The translations under genes and the position numbers were made by a program. DNA of 33,099 nt. Origin: CAZTYW01 sp964617695. Lineage in GTDB: Bacteria; Chloroflexota; Dehalococcoidia; UBA2247; RBG-13-53-26. Of the stretch, positions 25,452 to 33,099 are shown piece by piece. A model generated the notes under the pieces. The model ran no database searches and had not been told where the DNA came from. It was given only the letters and a program-made list of their open reading frames with translations. The number at the start of each line of letters is the position of its first letter. Position 1 is the first letter of the stretch. The stretch is from assembly GCA_964617695.1 (NCBI GenBank), contig CAZTYW010000015.1:1-33099 (forward strand). Reading direction: 5' to 3'.

Positions 25452-25687
25452 TGCTCTGCCTCTTCAGAATCTACCGGCTCCAGTATCCCCATTGCGTCCT
25501 CAGCCAGGTCCTCGGGTACGAGAACAGTGGTCTCCCCCAATCCATCGACAGTAACGCCGTACACCAGTCCCGCGCTTTCGTACTTGAGAATGGCGGGAAT
25601 GCCCATGCTCATCAGCCGCGACCGCACCATTTCGGCCTCAAGGTGCCTGCCGGTATACACCGGAGCGAGCTTCATTTCGTCTGACAT
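25448..25687 (-). CDS. DUF2007-like small protein
   Basis: 79 residues: LAPVYTGRHLEAEMVRSRLMSMGIPAIL followed by a short beta segment and a VLVPEDLAEDAMGIL helix, the arrangement of DUF2007 (putative signal-transducing) proteins, a ferredoxin-like fold of unknown function. It sits two bases after aroE and overlaps aroC by four, so it is cotranslated with the shikimate genes. The acidic tail is probably unstructured. Confidence 0.75.
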   Translation of the reverse strand: MSDEMKLAPVYTGRHLEAEMVRSRLMSMGIPAILKYESAGLVYGVTVDGLGETTVLVPEDLAEDAMGILEPVDSEEAEQ

Positions 25688-25689
25688 GC

Positions 25690-26550
25690 CTAGCGCGTAC
25701 CCAGAGCCTGCCTGGCTTTCGTGAACATTATGTCAAGCGGAGCTTCCCTTCCTGTCCACAACCGGAACGACATTGCCCCCTGGTGTACCAGCATGGCCAG
25801 CCCGCCCAGGATGCTGGCCCCAGCTATTGCAGCCTGTCTCAGCAGCGGTGTCTCTAAAGGATTATATACCAAATCGCAGACCAGGGCATGGCTGGGGATG
25901 GCCCCACAGGTGATCGGGGTCTCTCCCTCACCAGGGCTGCGCTTCATGCCGAGAGAGGTGCAATTGACCACAAGATCGCAATCGATAAGTAGATTATCCG
26001 ACTGCATCTGCTCCCACGGCAGCGCAGCTATCTCCGTCCCGCGGTGAGCAATGCTCTTCAATGAGTCTGCCAACCTGCGGCCTCGTTCGGCGGTACGATT
26101 GACAATGATCAAATGGCGAGCGTCCTCCTGGACCAGGGCGAAGCTGACGGCCCTCGCCACGCCGCCAGCCCCCAAGATGACGGCACAGGCACCGCGTGGC
26201 TCGAAGCCAGCATCCTTACGCAGGGCCGCAATGAAGGCCGGGGCATCCGTATTGTAGCCTATCAACCTTCCTTCGCGATTCACAATGGTGTTCACAGCGC
26301 CTATTTGAGCTGCCAGTTCATCCAGTTGGTCAAGCAGGGGCATGACAGCCTCTTTGTAAGGCAAGGTCACGTTGCCACCCAGCATGGAAGCCTGCCGTAG
26401 ACGTCCAACAACCGCCTCCAGTTCGGGGGCCTCTACCTCCCATTTCTCGTACCGAGCGTCAAGCTGGCAATAATCCAGGGCCGCTTGCTGGAAAAAGGGC
26501 GAGATAGAGTGTCCCAATGGATTACCGATCAGGGCTACGACGCTAGTCAT
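25690..26550 (-). CDS. aroE: Shikimate dehydrogenase (NADP+)
   Basis: 286 residues. Reduces 3-dehydroshikimate to shikimate. Substrate-binding GNPLGHSISPFF (9-20), NVTLPYKE with the catalytic lysine (~60-67), YNTDAPAF, the nucleotide loop GAGGVARAV and the NRT motif typical of NADPH preference are all visible. First gene of the compact aro block; the 108 bp upstream to ruvX carry several hairpins. Confidence 0.94.
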   Translation of the reverse strand: MTSVVALIGNPLGHSISPFFQQAALDYCQLDARYEKWEVEAPELEAVVGRLRQASMLGGNVTLPYKEAVMPLLDQLDELAAQIGAVNTIVNREGRLIGYNTDAPAFIAALRKDAGFEPRGACAVILGAGGVARAVSFALVQEDARHLIIVNRTAERGRRLADSLKSIAHRGTEIAALPWEQMQSDNLLIDCDLVVNCTSLGMKRSPGEGETPITCGAIPSHALVCDLVYNPLETPLLRQAAIAGASILGGLAMLVHQGAMSFRLWTGREAPLDIMFTKARQALGTR

Positions 26551-26636
26551 GACTGAAGCATATACCTTTCAAGAGGCACAGGGTCATGGACCCTTCCGGA
26601 TTGGTGAACAGAGCCGGAGTCCCGCCGCCGGCTGAG

Positions 26637-26667
26637 AGACCGTAATCTGCCGTCGCGGCTACGGTCT
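26637..26667 (-). terminator. Hairpin at the 3' end of ruvX
   Basis: AGACCGTA (26637-26644) pairs with TACGGTCT (26660-26667), and inside it GCCG pairs with CGGC around a 3-nt loop, giving about twelve pairs with a 4-nt bulge. It covers the ruvX stop codon. Another 6-bp stem, AGCCGG with CCGGCT, lies just beyond on the aroE side. There is no T-tract, so attenuation between ruvX and aroE is only a possibility. Confidence 0.35.
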
Positions 26668-27081
26668 TTGAGAGCGCAGGCTGTCCAGATACGCTTGCAG
26701 GATGAGTGCCGCCGCGGCAGAATCGATGCTTTCCTTTCGTCTTTGCTTTCCAATACCCGCCTCTGCCATTCTCCGCTCAGCCGCCACCGTAGATAGCCTC
26801 TCATCCCATGTCTCCACCGCTACCGCCACCGACGCCCTCAGGTTGCGCACAAAATCATCAACCTTTCTCGCCTGGGGTCCCAGGCTGCCATCCATCGAGT
26901 AGGGCAGCCCAACCACAATCCGCTCAACCTCGTGTTGCTCCACCAGCTCGCAAATGGCTAGCATGCTGGCTTCAGGCACGCGTCCATCGATCCTTGCCAG
27001 CGGGGTGGCAAGAGTCCCGCTGGGATCGCTCAGCGCTGCCCCAATCCACCTCTCTCCAACATCAAGTCCCAACGCGCGCAT
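26659..27081 (-). CDS. ruvX: YqgF/RuvX Holliday-junction resolvase-like nuclease
   Basis: 140 residues with the RNase H fold. DVGERWIGAALSD (7-19), IVVGLPYSMDGS, ETWDERLSTVAAERRM and DSAAAALILQAYLD carry the conserved acidic residues (Asp7, the Glu/Asp of WDER, Asp of the last helix). YqgF has been implicated in 16S rRNA processing as well as junction resolution. It follows alaS by 83 bp; alaS-ruvX linkage is common in bacteria, which supports both calls. Confidence 0.92.
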   Translation of the reverse strand: MRALGLDVGERWIGAALSDPSGTLATPLARIDGRVPEASMLAICELVEQHEVERIVVGLPYSMDGSLGPQARKVDDFVRNLRASVAVAVETWDERLSTVAAERRMAEAGIGKQRRKESIDSAAAALILQAYLDSLRSQRP

Positions 27082-27164
27082 GTCAGCTTCTTCCCTGACT
27101 TAACCGGCGCCTCCCGGATGGCAAGCAGGTCACTGGAGCCGCCACTTCAACGCAATACGGATAC

Positions 27165-29789
27165 CTAGTGTGGTAGCAGGCCTTTCACCAGTCCCAGTGC
27201 CTCTTTGACCTTCCTCTTGTCCTTGCCGCTGCCCTGCCCCAGTTCAGGTCTCCCACCACCGCCACCCCCGGTTGCCTTGGCCAGGTGCCTCACAATCTCA
27301 CCGGCGTGCAGCCCCTTCTTCAGAAGGTCTGGGGTGACCATGGCCACGAAATTGGGCCTATCGTTACACACTGCCGCCAGCACAATAACGCCGCTTCCCA
27401 GCCGTTCCTTGAGCAAATCGCCCATCTCTCGCATGGCTTCCGGGCTCGTGGCCGCCACCATGGCTGAGATCACGTTTATGCCATCGACGACTTCAACCTC
27501 AGACAGCAACGATTCTGCCATGTGCCTGGCCAGCCGCCGCTCCAATGCGGCGGCTCGTTTGCGCTCGCTGTCCAGCTCGGCCAGGGTAGCCGAGAGTCTG
27601 TCGCCAACACTGTCCGGCGAGGTCTGCAGCCCCTGAGCCACGTCTTCCAGTACAGAAAACCGCTGCTCGACGAACTTCTCTGCTCCTGTGCCGGTCACAG
27701 CTTCAATCCTCCGCATCCCGCTTCCAATGCTACCCTCAGCGATGATACACATGAGACCAATCTCGCCGGTGGCTGCCACGTGAGTGCCGCCGCATAGCTC
27801 GATGCTAAAGGGAGGATCACCGATTTGTACCATACGAACCGTATCTCCGTACTTCTCCCCGAACAGAGCGATGGCACCCCTGGATAGGGCCTGTTCGTAT
27901 GACGTATTGACACCTATCACCGGCAGGTTTTCCCTTATCTTTGCGTTTACAATGTGCTGTACCTCCAGCAGTTGCTCCCTGCTCACGGCCTCGAGGTGCG
28001 TGAAGTCAAACCGGAACCTCTCGGGGGCAACCAGTGACCCAGACTGCCGCACATGCTGCCCCAGTACAGCCCTCAGCGCCGCCTGTAGCAAATGCGTGGC
28101 AGTATGGTTGCGGGCGATGTCAAGCCGCCTGAGCAAATCGACCTCGGCTTGGACGCTGTCGCCAACTGCGATTTGCCCCTCAATCACTCTACCCTGATGA
28201 ACGATAACGTCGGCCTCCAGCCTGACTGCTTGCCGGATGCTGACCTTGCCCCGGTCAGAGCGGATATCGCCACTGTCCCCCACCTGTCCCCCCATCTCAC
28301 CGTAGAAGGGAGTCTCACTCAGGATGATCTCCACCTCGTCATCCTGCGAGGCAACATCCACGGGAGCACCGGCTACAATCAGCGCCACCACTGTACATTC
28401 GTGTCTCCACTCCTCGTAGCCAACGAATGGGGTAGGGCCAACGCCCAGCCCCTCATAAGACCCCAGACCTGCCCTGTCGCCCAGAGTGAACTTCTGTGCT
28501 GCCCTGGCTCTCTCCCGCTGCGTCTCCATCTCATCTTCAAATCCATCAAGGTCAACTTCAAATCCGCGCTCCGAAGCGATCTCTGCAGTCAACTCCTTTG
28601 GAAAACCGTACGTATCATAAAGCATGAATACGTCTTCGCCATGTATTCTGCTTTCTCCCTCCGACTTTGCTCTTTCCATGATCCGGTCAAGCCAGTTGAG
28701 CCCCGTGCTAAGCGCCTGTCCGAATCTCTCCTCTTCCAGCCCCAGAATGCTGAGGATGAGCTCCCTGTTCATCCTCACCTCGGGATACACGTCACCCATC
28801 TTCTGCACCACAGCATCGGCCACCCTGGTGACGAATGGTTCTTCGAACCCCAGTTTCCGGCCAAACATCGAGGCCCGTCGGAGTATCCTGCGCAAGACGT
28901 AGCCTCTGCCTTCATTGCCCGGAGTTACCCCGTCAGCAATGAGGAAGGTAATGCCGCGGCTGTGTTCGGCCGCTATTCTCATATAACGGTCGTCCGTTTG
29001 GCGGCTGCCGTACTTCTTGCCTGTCAGCTTTGCCACCTCCGCTACTACAGGAGCCAGCAGGTCCGTATCGTAGACAGAGGTCTTGCCCTGCATTATGGCA
29101 GCCACGCGCTCCAGTCCCATGCCGGTGTCTATATTGGGTTTCGGCAGCGGCGTCCGGTTCCCTGCCCTGTCCTGGTTGTACTGGGTGAATACCAGGTTCC
29201 ATATCTCTGAGAACCGACCGCAGTCACACTCGGGACCACAGTCGGGTTTTCCACAACCGAACTCCTCTCCAAAGTCATAGAGTATCTCACTGCACGGGCC
29301 ACAGGGGCCTGAATCACCGGCAGGCCCCCAGAAGTTGTCCTCTTCGCCCAGCCTGACGATTCTCCCACCGTCAACTCCCGTTTGCACCCAGTAATCGTGC
29401 GCCTCATCGTCGTCCAGCAAGATGGTTATCCACAGCCGTTCGGCAGGCAACTTCAGCCATTGCATGACAAACTCCCACGCCCAACTGATGGCTTCCTTCT
29501 TGAAGTAGTCACCGACGCTGAAATTGCCCAGCATCTCGAAGAAGGTAAGGTGCGTATTGTCTCCAACCGAGTCTATGTCACTGGTGCGAAAGCACTTCTG
29601 ACAGGAGGCCAGGCGGGGACTGGGAGGGGTCGCCAGGCCCATGAAATAGGGCTTGATCTGCACCATGCCAGCGCTGGTCAGCAGAAGAGTCGGATCATCC
29701 TGAGGCACCAGGGAGGAGCCAGGGATGACAGTATGTCCCCTGGTCTCGAAGAATTGGAGAAAAGCCCTTCTGATTTCGTCACCGGTCAC
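27165..29789 (-). CDS. alaS: Alanyl-tRNA synthetase
   Basis: 874 residues, full length. Class II catalytic core (RAFLQFFETRGHTVIPGSSL, SCQKCFRTSDID, FEMLGNFSVGDYFKKEAI), tRNA-recognition helices, the editing domain with HTATHLLQAAL and CGGTHVAATGEIG zinc/editing motifs, and the C-Ala domain with its glycine-rich loop near the C-terminus (GGGGGGRPELGQGSG). The start is GTG at 29787-29789; the ATG seven bases upstream is out of frame and closes after five codons. It lies 20 bp after mscS, with a poor SD. Confidence 0.95.
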   Translation of the reverse strand: MTGDEIRRAFLQFFETRGHTVIPGSSLVPQDDPTLLLTSAGMVQIKPYFMGLATPPSPRLASCQKCFRTSDIDSVGDNTHLTFFEMLGNFSVGDYFKKEAISWAWEFVMQWLKLPAERLWITILLDDDEAHDYWVQTGVDGGRIVRLGEEDNFWGPAGDSGPCGPCSEILYDFGEEFGCGKPDCGPECDCGRFSEIWNLVFTQYNQDRAGNRTPLPKPNIDTGMGLERVAAIMQGKTSVYDTDLLAPVVAEVAKLTGKKYGSRQTDDRYMRIAAEHSRGITFLIADGVTPGNEGRGYVLRRILRRASMFGRKLGFEEPFVTRVADAVVQKMGDVYPEVRMNRELILSILGLEEERFGQALSTGLNWLDRIMERAKSEGESRIHGEDVFMLYDTYGFPKELTAEIASERGFEVDLDGFEDEMETQRERARAAQKFTLGDRAGLGSYEGLGVGPTPFVGYEEWRHECTVVALIVAGAPVDVASQDDEVEIILSETPFYGEMGGQVGDSGDIRSDRGKVSIRQAVRLEADVIVHQGRVIEGQIAVGDSVQAEVDLLRRLDIARNHTATHLLQAALRAVLGQHVRQSGSLVAPERFRFDFTHLEAVSREQLLEVQHIVNAKIRENLPVIGVNTSYEQALSRGAIALFGEKYGDTVRMVQIGDPPFSIELCGGTHVAATGEIGLMCIIAEGSIGSGMRRIEAVTGTGAEKFVEQRFSVLEDVAQGLQTSPDSVGDRLSATLAELDSERKRAAALERRLARHMAESLLSEVEVVDGINVISAMVAATSPEAMREMGDLLKERLGSGVIVLAAVCNDRPNFVAMVTPDLLKKGLHAGEIVRHLAKATGGGGGGRPELGQGSGKDKRKVKEALGLVKGLLPH

Positions 29790-29809
29790 TGGTCATACCC
29801 AACGTGCAG

Positions 29810-30769
29810 TCAATCCTCATCCGAGGGCGGCGGCAGTATTTCTTCGCTGTGCCTTGTTTGAACTTCATACTTTTCTGGGGTTTCGACGCGCTTGGCAGCA
29901 GCAGCCTCTCTGGCAGCACGGTGTTCCAGAGGCTCACCAAAGTAGACCTTGGTATGCGGCCAGGGGATCTCGATGCCCTCTTCATCGAAGACTCTCTTGA
30001 TTCTTCTCCTTAGCTCACCCATTATCTCCCACTGCTTGATTGGCTTGCTATCCCCCAGTATCTTGATGGCTATGCCGGAATCCTCGAAGGCGTCCACGCG
30101 CAGCACCTGAGGAGGAGTAAGCATGACTGAGGCCCAGTAGGGCTCGTTCGCCATGTCCCTGCCGATTCGGTTGATGACTTCTATGACGCGATCCAGGTCC
30201 TCCCCGTAACCTACGCTAATATTCATATTCACCCTGGACCATTCCTTGGTATAGTTGCTGGCGACCGTTATCTCACCGTTGGGGACGCTATGCACTACAC
30301 CGTCGAGGTCGCGCATCACCGTCCTCCTCAGGTTTATTTCTTCCACCAGGCCGGTTATGCCGGCGATCCTGACCACATCGCCCACGCTATACTGGTTCTC
30401 CAGGAGTATGAAAACGCCAGCGATCAAATCCTTGATCAGGCTTTGGGCCCCGAAGCCAACAGCAATGCCGACGACGCCGAATCCTGCCAGGGCCGGAGCA
30501 ATGCTGACGCCCACCTCAGCCAGTATGGTAAACAACGCTACTATGGCAACAATGACCACACTGGTCTTGATTAGCACACCCGCCAGGGTATCCGCCCTCT
30601 GCTTTGCCTCGTCCTCGTCCTTTCCCCGCATCTGGGCTGCTACCGCCCGCTTCATAATTGGGGGCACCAACCGGCGCAGCGCGAAATACGCAACGACGGA
30701 CAGGACGATGATCAGGAGTATCTTCCATCCGTGCGCCTGGAGCCAATCAGTTACAGTCGACCAGTCCAT
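29810..30769 (-). CDS. Small-conductance mechanosensitive channel, MscS family
   Basis: 319 residues from the ATG at 30767-30769 (a TTG one codon earlier is less likely). Three membrane segments are visible: ~15-35, ~68-92 and the pore helix ~95-125 with the glycine/alanine-rich GFGVVGIAVGFGAQSLIKDLIAG. The MscS beta domain follows (QYSVGDVVRIAGITGLVEEINLRRTVMRDLDG, then VPNGEI), then the alpha/beta vestibule and a charged C-terminal tail. Releases solutes under hypo-osmotic shock. First gene of the twelve-gene minus-strand run. A TATACT at 30800-30805 (minus) could be its -10, but no good -35 goes with it. Confidence 0.92.
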   Translation of the reverse strand: MDWSTVTDWLQAHGWKILLIIVLSVVAYFALRRLVPPIMKRAVAAQMRGKDEDEAKQRADTLAGVLIKTSVVIVAIVALFTILAEVGVSIAPALAGFGVVGIAVGFGAQSLIKDLIAGVFILLENQYSVGDVVRIAGITGLVEEINLRRTVMRDLDGVVHSVPNGEITVASNYTKEWSRVNMNISVGYGEDLDRVIEVINRIGRDMANEPYWASVMLTPPQVLRVDAFEDSGIAIKILGDSKPIKQWEIMGELRRRIKRVFDEEGIEIPWPHTKVYFGEPLEHRAAREAAAAKRVETPEKYEVQTRHSEEILPPPSDED

Positions 30770-31541
30770 CAACTACTCTCTTCGGCAACTATGGAAAGAA
30801 GTATATTAGAAAAACGAAGCTGGCACAAGGATCAGCGGGATTGCTCCAGCCTGAGCTGCACCCTATCGCATACGAACATCGCCCATGCTCTCCATCATGC
30901 GAATCGACCCGCTAGCACACCCATTGGTCGAGGTTCACACCATGCCAATGACCTCCCTGCGGCTACCGAAAGAGCAAACGGCATTGTTCGACCTCGTGCA
31001 TGGCTGCCCCCTGCAACCACGTGAGACATTTCCCTAACTGTCATGTCACCCTGCTGAAACCTGGTCTAAACTTTCGGCAACCTCTTGTTAACGCCCACCG
31101 TGGTATAAACGTATTGAGGGGTGAGGCCATCGCTGTCTTGCAGACTCTGTTGCTCTCGCTACCACCGTGCTGGAGGCAACACCGAGCCAACAGAGTATGA
31201 TTACCAGAACCGTGAGAGTACCACAACGGCTCCCCGAGGCAGTAATGGTTGCCCTTCCCTAAACGTAGGGCTCAACCGGACCGCAACCCGCGTTTTTCTT
31301 TTGACTGACATTGCCTTTGGAGCAACAGTCCCTCATACGCTGGCAAGTGTGCGACCCGTTCTGAGACAAGAACAGAAGTCCAAGACGAATACAGGCGGAT
31401 ATAATGGCAAAAGCAACAGGAGCGCAAAGCACCAGGACAACCCGGAGAAAAGGCAAAGACAGCTTGCCACCGACAGAACACCAGGTGCCACGGGCTGAGG
31501 CGTCACCGGTGGAAAGCGACATAGTAAGCAAGGAGGTTGCA
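30770..31541 (+). other. Intergenic stretch between mscS and the Asp23 cluster
   Basis: About 770 bp with no gene I can support. In-frame codons upstream of the asp23-like start reach back to an ATG at 31404 but lack a ribosome site. A T-rich run (about 31292-31302) has no hairpin before it. TATAAT occurs at 31400-31405, overlapping that ATG. No tRNA or recognised RNA family is visible. Confidence 0.4.
31400..31405 (+). promoter_or_regulatory. Possible -10 element for the Asp23 cluster
   Basis: A perfect TATAAT about 135 bp before the SD-supported start at 31542. The sequence 17 bp upstream (AGTCCA) is a poor -35. If used, transcription would start near 31412, downstream of the ATG at 31404, which would exclude the longer form of the protein. 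Confidence 0.25.
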
Positions 31542-31976
31542 ATGACACAGGAGAGAATCAGGGAACAGGAGATGACAACTCGGCTTGAGGAGATCGAGAG
31601 GGGGCAGGAGTTCGTGGTGGCTGGCGAGACCACGATCTATGATGAGGTCATTAGCTCCATCGCCGGCGTGGCTGCCAAGGAAGTGCAGGGCGTTGCTGCC
31701 CTGGGCAAAAGCTCCATCCGCCGCACTCTGGCCGAGCGCGTGGGAGGCGCTGAACAGAGGGCCAGAGGGGTAGGTGTTGAAGCAGGAAAGAAAGAGGCCA
31801 TCGTGGATCTTTCGCTGGTGGTCGTATATGGCTTCAGCATCCCGAAGATCATCATCGAGGTGCGGAAGAGGGTCGCTGCCCGCCTGCTCGACACCGTGGG
31901 TCTGATTGCCAAGGAAATCAACGTCAGCATCGTCGGAATTGAGTTCCCCGAGAGAATGCCCGGGAAACTGGAGTAG
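31542..31976 (+). CDS. Asp23/Gls24 family envelope stress protein
   Basis: 144 residues from the ATG at 31542, which follows AAGGAGG by five bases; a 46-residue in-frame extension to 31404 has no SD and is basic and low-complexity. The Asp23 domain is clear: GETTIYDEVISSIAGVAAKEVQGVAALG, then a variable linker and VDLSLVVVYGFSIPKIIIEVRKRVAARL ... KEINVSIVGIEF. Asp23 proteins coat the membrane and are tethered by AmaP; they matter in alkaline or cell-wall stress in Firmicutes. The two genes downstream complete the known cluster. Confidence 0.85.
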   Translation: MTQERIREQEMTTRLEEIERGQEFVVAGETTIYDEVISSIAGVAAKEVQGVAALGKSSIRRTLAERVGGAEQRARGVGVEAGKKEAIVDLSLVVVYGFSIPKIIIEVRKRVAARLLDTVGLIAKEINVSIVGIEFPERMPGKLE

Positions 31977-32033
31977 ACTCCTTCCGTCTGCTGCGGCCCC
32001 CGTCGTAGGAGCTTGACCACGTTGTCAATAGCT

Positions 32034-32615
32034 ATGACTGTCTTCAATCGCATAGTGGTGGCCATTGTTGCACTGTTTGTGCTAGCTGGAGCGGTGATCA
32101 CGGTCCTCGTTGCCACTGGGGCAATCAGTCCGGACATTCTGCCTTACCAGTGGTTTGAGTCCCCGCTGCAGAGAGCGGCGGACGCCACTGGAGGCAGCAT
32201 GGCGGCTGTCCTGGCAGTGAGCGTCGTGGTCGGTCTGGGCATGGTTGGCATATTGCTCCTCGAATTTGTGCCATACCGCGGCACAGAGGCAGCAGTGCTA
32301 TTGCGCTCGAATGGAGCGGGTGCCATCAGCATTGACCGAGACAGCATTCGCCTTCTGGCAGACAGAGCCGCTGTCAGGGCCCAGAATGTGCGGGATGCCA
32401 CCTGCACCGTGGCGGAACAGGAAGAAGGACTGTTCGTTCACTGCCGCGCTTCAGTAGCCCTGGAGAGCGACATCCCCCAGGTCAGTGTTGACGTCCAGAG
32501 CAAGATCAAGGAAGCAGTGGAGCAGTCGACCGGCCTGTCGGTTGCACAGGTGAATGTCAAAGCCAGGTACGAGAAGTTGGGAGCCAAGCGCGTAGGTGCA
32601 TCGAGGGCACGATGA
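32034..32615 (+). CDS. AmaP-like membrane anchor of Asp23
   Basis: 193 residues from ATG 32034. The in-frame TTG at 32022 has the better ribosome site (TAGGAG at 32006-32011) and is a fair alternative. Two hydrophobic helices are at ~7-30 and ~58-80 (GSMAAVLAVSVVVGLGMVGILLLEF), followed by an Asp23-like alpha/beta domain (ISIDRDSIRLLADRAAV ... VDVQSKIKEAVEQSTGLSVAQVNVKARY). In Staphylococcus AmaP anchors Asp23 to the membrane, and gene order and domain layout match here. The end overlaps the next gene as ATGA. Confidence 0.75.
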   Translation: MTVFNRIVVAIVALFVLAGAVITVLVATGAISPDILPYQWFESPLQRAADATGGSMAAVLAVSVVVGLGMVGILLLEFVPYRGTEAAVLLRSNGAGAISIDRDSIRLLADRAAVRAQNVRDATCTVAEQEEGLFVHCRASVALESDIPQVSVDVQSKIKEAVEQSTGLSVAQVNVKARYEKLGAKRVGASRAR

Positions 32616-32818
32616 TACTCAACCCCAAGGTAATCGGCATTGCTGCAGGTCTGGTCATCGGCGTGGTGTGGTTATGGTTCGGGCCTCTGAAAGCCTTCTT
32701 GCTGGCTTTGTTCGTCCTGGCCGGTTGGGTGATCAGCAAGTTCTGGACCGGCGAGATCGACGTCCTCGGGCTCTACGCACGCTTCATGCAGGGCAGAGGC
32801 CGAAGACTGCGAAGGTGA
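32612..32818 (+). CDS. DUF2273-like small membrane protein
   Basis: 68 residues: two adjacent hydrophobic segments (~7-24 and ~27-44, broken by FGPLK) and a basic tail GRGRRLRR. Size, double-span layout and position after asp23 and amaP match DUF2273 proteins of Firmicutes. The ATG overlaps the amaP-like stop by four bases. Function unknown beyond envelope association. Confidence 0.72.
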   Translation: MILNPKVIGIAAGLVIGVVWLWFGPLKAFLLALFVLAGWVISKFWTGEIDVLGLYARFMQGRGRRLRR

Positions 32819-32947
32819 TCTCTGGCAAAGACCAGGTTGAACGAGCAGCGCGCCAGGCGAGAGATGCGTCCGTCCCCAGTCTGGTGCGCAACGTGGAATT
32901 GCGGCCGATACAGCATAGCTACGGGTGCCGGACCACCCGAAGCCTTC

Positions 32948-33099
32948 CTACCGATTGAGCTCGCAGATAAAGACTTCCTCGATGGCTCGGTTGAGGACCA
33001 GCCATTCCCCGCAGAAAAAGTCGAGATCGCTTTGCAGGGATGCCCCGGTGTGACCGAAGGCTAGCCGGGTCCAGATGGCGAACCAGCCCCAATCTGGCC
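32948..33099 (-). CDS. Possible 3' end of an unrecognised gene
   Basis: On the minus strand a frame is open from the window edge to the TAG at 32948-32950 (50 residues) and has protein-like composition (hydrophobic and aromatic residues mixed with acids, for example LDFFCGEWLVLNRAIEEVF). A competing plus-strand frame (32837-33064, 75 residues) covers the same bases and has no SD. I do not recognise either; only one can be real. No other gene is seen between 32819 and the edge. Confidence 0.3.
   Translation of the reverse strand, partial: PDWGWFAIWTRLAFGHTGASLQSDLDFFCGEWLVLNRAIEEVFICELNR

Noticed and set aside
26547..26804. 85-residue minus-strand frame overlapping the aroE start by four bases
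   Set aside because: It runs through ruvX in another frame, is arginine/serine-rich and unlike any protein; the ruvX frame is clearly real.
32596..32958. 120-residue plus-strand frame over the DUF2273-like gene
   Set aside because: Arginine/histidine-rich shadow of the coupled membrane-protein frame.

Overview
The window reads like a metagenome-assembled scaffold from a moderately GC-rich bacterium, most plausibly Chloroflexota (Dehalococcoidia or a related lineage). This is an inference, with no rRNA to confirm it. It rests on a divergent YchF-type GTPase, an AroK-AroB fusion, several acyl-CoA dehydrogenases beside a DUF35/thiolase-like pair, and a LivJ-type binding protein. Two runs of 100 N (7311-7410 and 21176-21275) are each flanked by the same 55 bases on both sides, so the contigs overlap by one k-mer and the gaps are not real gaps.

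Layout. Positions 2-298 hold the 3' end of a hexapeptide-repeat protein, convergent with degV (279-1121, minus). A divergent pair follows: ychF (minus) and holA (plus). An MMPL/RND exporter covers 4134-6707. The 900-bp region after it has no gene but carries two good sigma-70-like promoters and a set of strong inverted repeats that look like an undescribed structured RNA (about 6869-7160). A damaged substrate-binding lipoprotein gene follows (7605-8635). It converges on a two-gene unit of small unknown proteins (minus, 8735-9147) across an 11-bp hairpin terminator.

Positions 9289-14217 form a plus-strand catabolic unit: a PNPOx-like flavoprotein, two acyl-CoA dehydrogenases, a DUF35 Zn-ribbon/OB protein, an SCP2-thiolase-like protein without the thiolase histidines, and a MaoC-fold protein without its catalytic histidine. 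The gene set parallels the actinobacterial igr operon, which removes a propionyl-CoA unit from sterol side chains by dehydrogenation, hydration and retro-aldol cleavage. A short DnaJ protein, a deacetylase-fold protein that has lost its zinc site, and a ROK kinase follow (14694-17461).

From 30769 down to 17447 all twelve genes are on the minus strand: mscS, alaS, ruvX, aroE, a DUF2007-like protein, aroC, a TIM-barrel metal enzyme, aroKB, a ClC channel, hslV, an acyl-CoA dehydrogenase and tgt. From aroE to clc the genes abut or overlap, giving a shikimate-pathway core with an unassigned TIM-barrel enzyme inserted. The right end carries a plus-strand Asp23 / AmaP-like / DUF2273-like envelope cluster (31542-32818).

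Most worth a second look: the candidate ncRNA at 6869-7160, the pseudo-deacetylase at 15429, the igr-like module, the TIM-barrel enzyme inside the aro operon, and the internally deleted ClC gene whose deletion junction coincides exactly with the assembly break.
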